Source: Actinomycetota bacterium (lineage in GTDB: Bacteria > Actinomycetota > Acidimicrobiia > Acidimicrobiales > Ilumatobacteraceae). From it: a stretch of 6,666 nt of DNA. The stretch lies in NCBI GenBank assembly GCA_005801025.1, contig SYDZ01000048.1:1-6666 (forward strand), written 5' to 3'. The stretch's first letter is position 1; each line of letters opens with the position of its first letter. The position numbers and the translations under genes were made by a program. This document shows, piece after piece, positions 6,399-6,666 of this stretch. Below the pieces are notes generated by a model, which was not told where the DNA came from, searched no databases, and saw only the letters and a program-made list of their open reading frames with translations.

Positions 6399-6666
6399 GG
6401 GATGACGCGCTGGGACCAGGCAACCCCGACGATCACCAGAATCGCACCCAGCACTTGGATCAATTTCAGTGAGTCACCCAAGAAGAGCACAACCCACATC
6501 AATCCCAATACCACTTCGCTCGTTGCCACTAACGCTGCCGAGGCGGGACCGAGATGGCGCAGACCTAAGAAGAAAGTCATGCTGGCAACAACGGTACTGA
6601 TCAGCGCCAGACCAATCATTGAGCCAGCGCCATTAAAGGTTGTCGGAAAGTGCGGTGTTCCAGAAA
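6365..6666 (-). CDS. EamA/DMT-family transporter, C-terminal part (5' end missing)
   Basis: This is the C-terminal 99 residues of an inner-membrane drug/metabolite-type transporter; the frame stays open to the window's right edge, so the ATG at 6619 is internal. Three hydrophobic segments are visible: MIGLALISTVVASMTFFLGL, then SAALVATSEVVLGLMWVVLF, then LIQVLGAILVIVGVAW. They are separated by the family signatures RHLGPASAAL and FLGDSLKLIQVLGA, matching the last part of the second EamA repeat. The usual 'E-P' after the small-residue stretch reads E-V, and the usual Glu in 'LGE' is Asp; both are mild variations. A polar tail QTKTPEPTKA ends the protein, and its codons overlap the end of the convergent secreted-protein gene. 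The transported substrate cannot be inferred. Confidence 0.88.
   Translation of the reverse strand, partial: SGTPHFPTTFNGAGSMIGLALISTVVASMTFFLGLRHLGPASAALVATSEVVLGLMWVVLFLGDSLKLIQVLGAILVIVGVAWSQRVIPQTKTPEPTKA

Overview
The window looks like a piece of an actinomycetal chromosome, most likely from an Acidimicrobiia-type lineage of moderate GC content (roughly half GC by eye). The evidence is indirect: a single polypeptide fusing the LivH-like and LivM-like permeases, a Tat-exported lipoprotein phosphatase, and a secreted protein whose C-terminal pattern I associate with actinomycetal surface proteins. The assignment is an inference. No mobile element, tRNA, rRNA or CRISPR array is visible, and genes fill almost all of the sequence.

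Layout. Positions 1-3213 (+) carry part of a branched-chain-amino-acid-type (HAAT family) ABC uptake system: the 3' part of a secreted solute-binding protein gene (1-1176), then after a 45-base gap with a small hairpin, a fused two-domain permease (1222-3213). The two ATPase subunits are not here. Since the operon ends against an opposing gene, they should lie upstream of the window or elsewhere. Positions 3228-4805 (-) encode a PhoD-family alkaline phosphatase with a twin-arginine signal and a lipobox; it meets the permease tail to tail with only 14 bases between. A 160-base divergent intergenic region (4806-4965) follows and contains a spaced 8-base inverted repeat.

Positions 4966-6398 (+) hold two overlapping, probably translationally coupled genes for exported proteins of unknown function: a 196-residue cysteine-containing lipoprotein and a 286-residue secreted protein. 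Both have strong ribosome binding sites. At the right edge, the 3' end of an EamA/DMT-type membrane transporter gene (6365-6666, -) runs off the window and overlaps the secreted-protein gene by 34 bases, tail to tail.

All six genes encode exported or membrane proteins. The first two work together in solute uptake. The phosphatase would release phosphate from extracellular phosphoesters, but nothing links it functionally to the transporter. The lipoprotein/secreted-protein pair is the least explained part and the best candidate for something undescribed.
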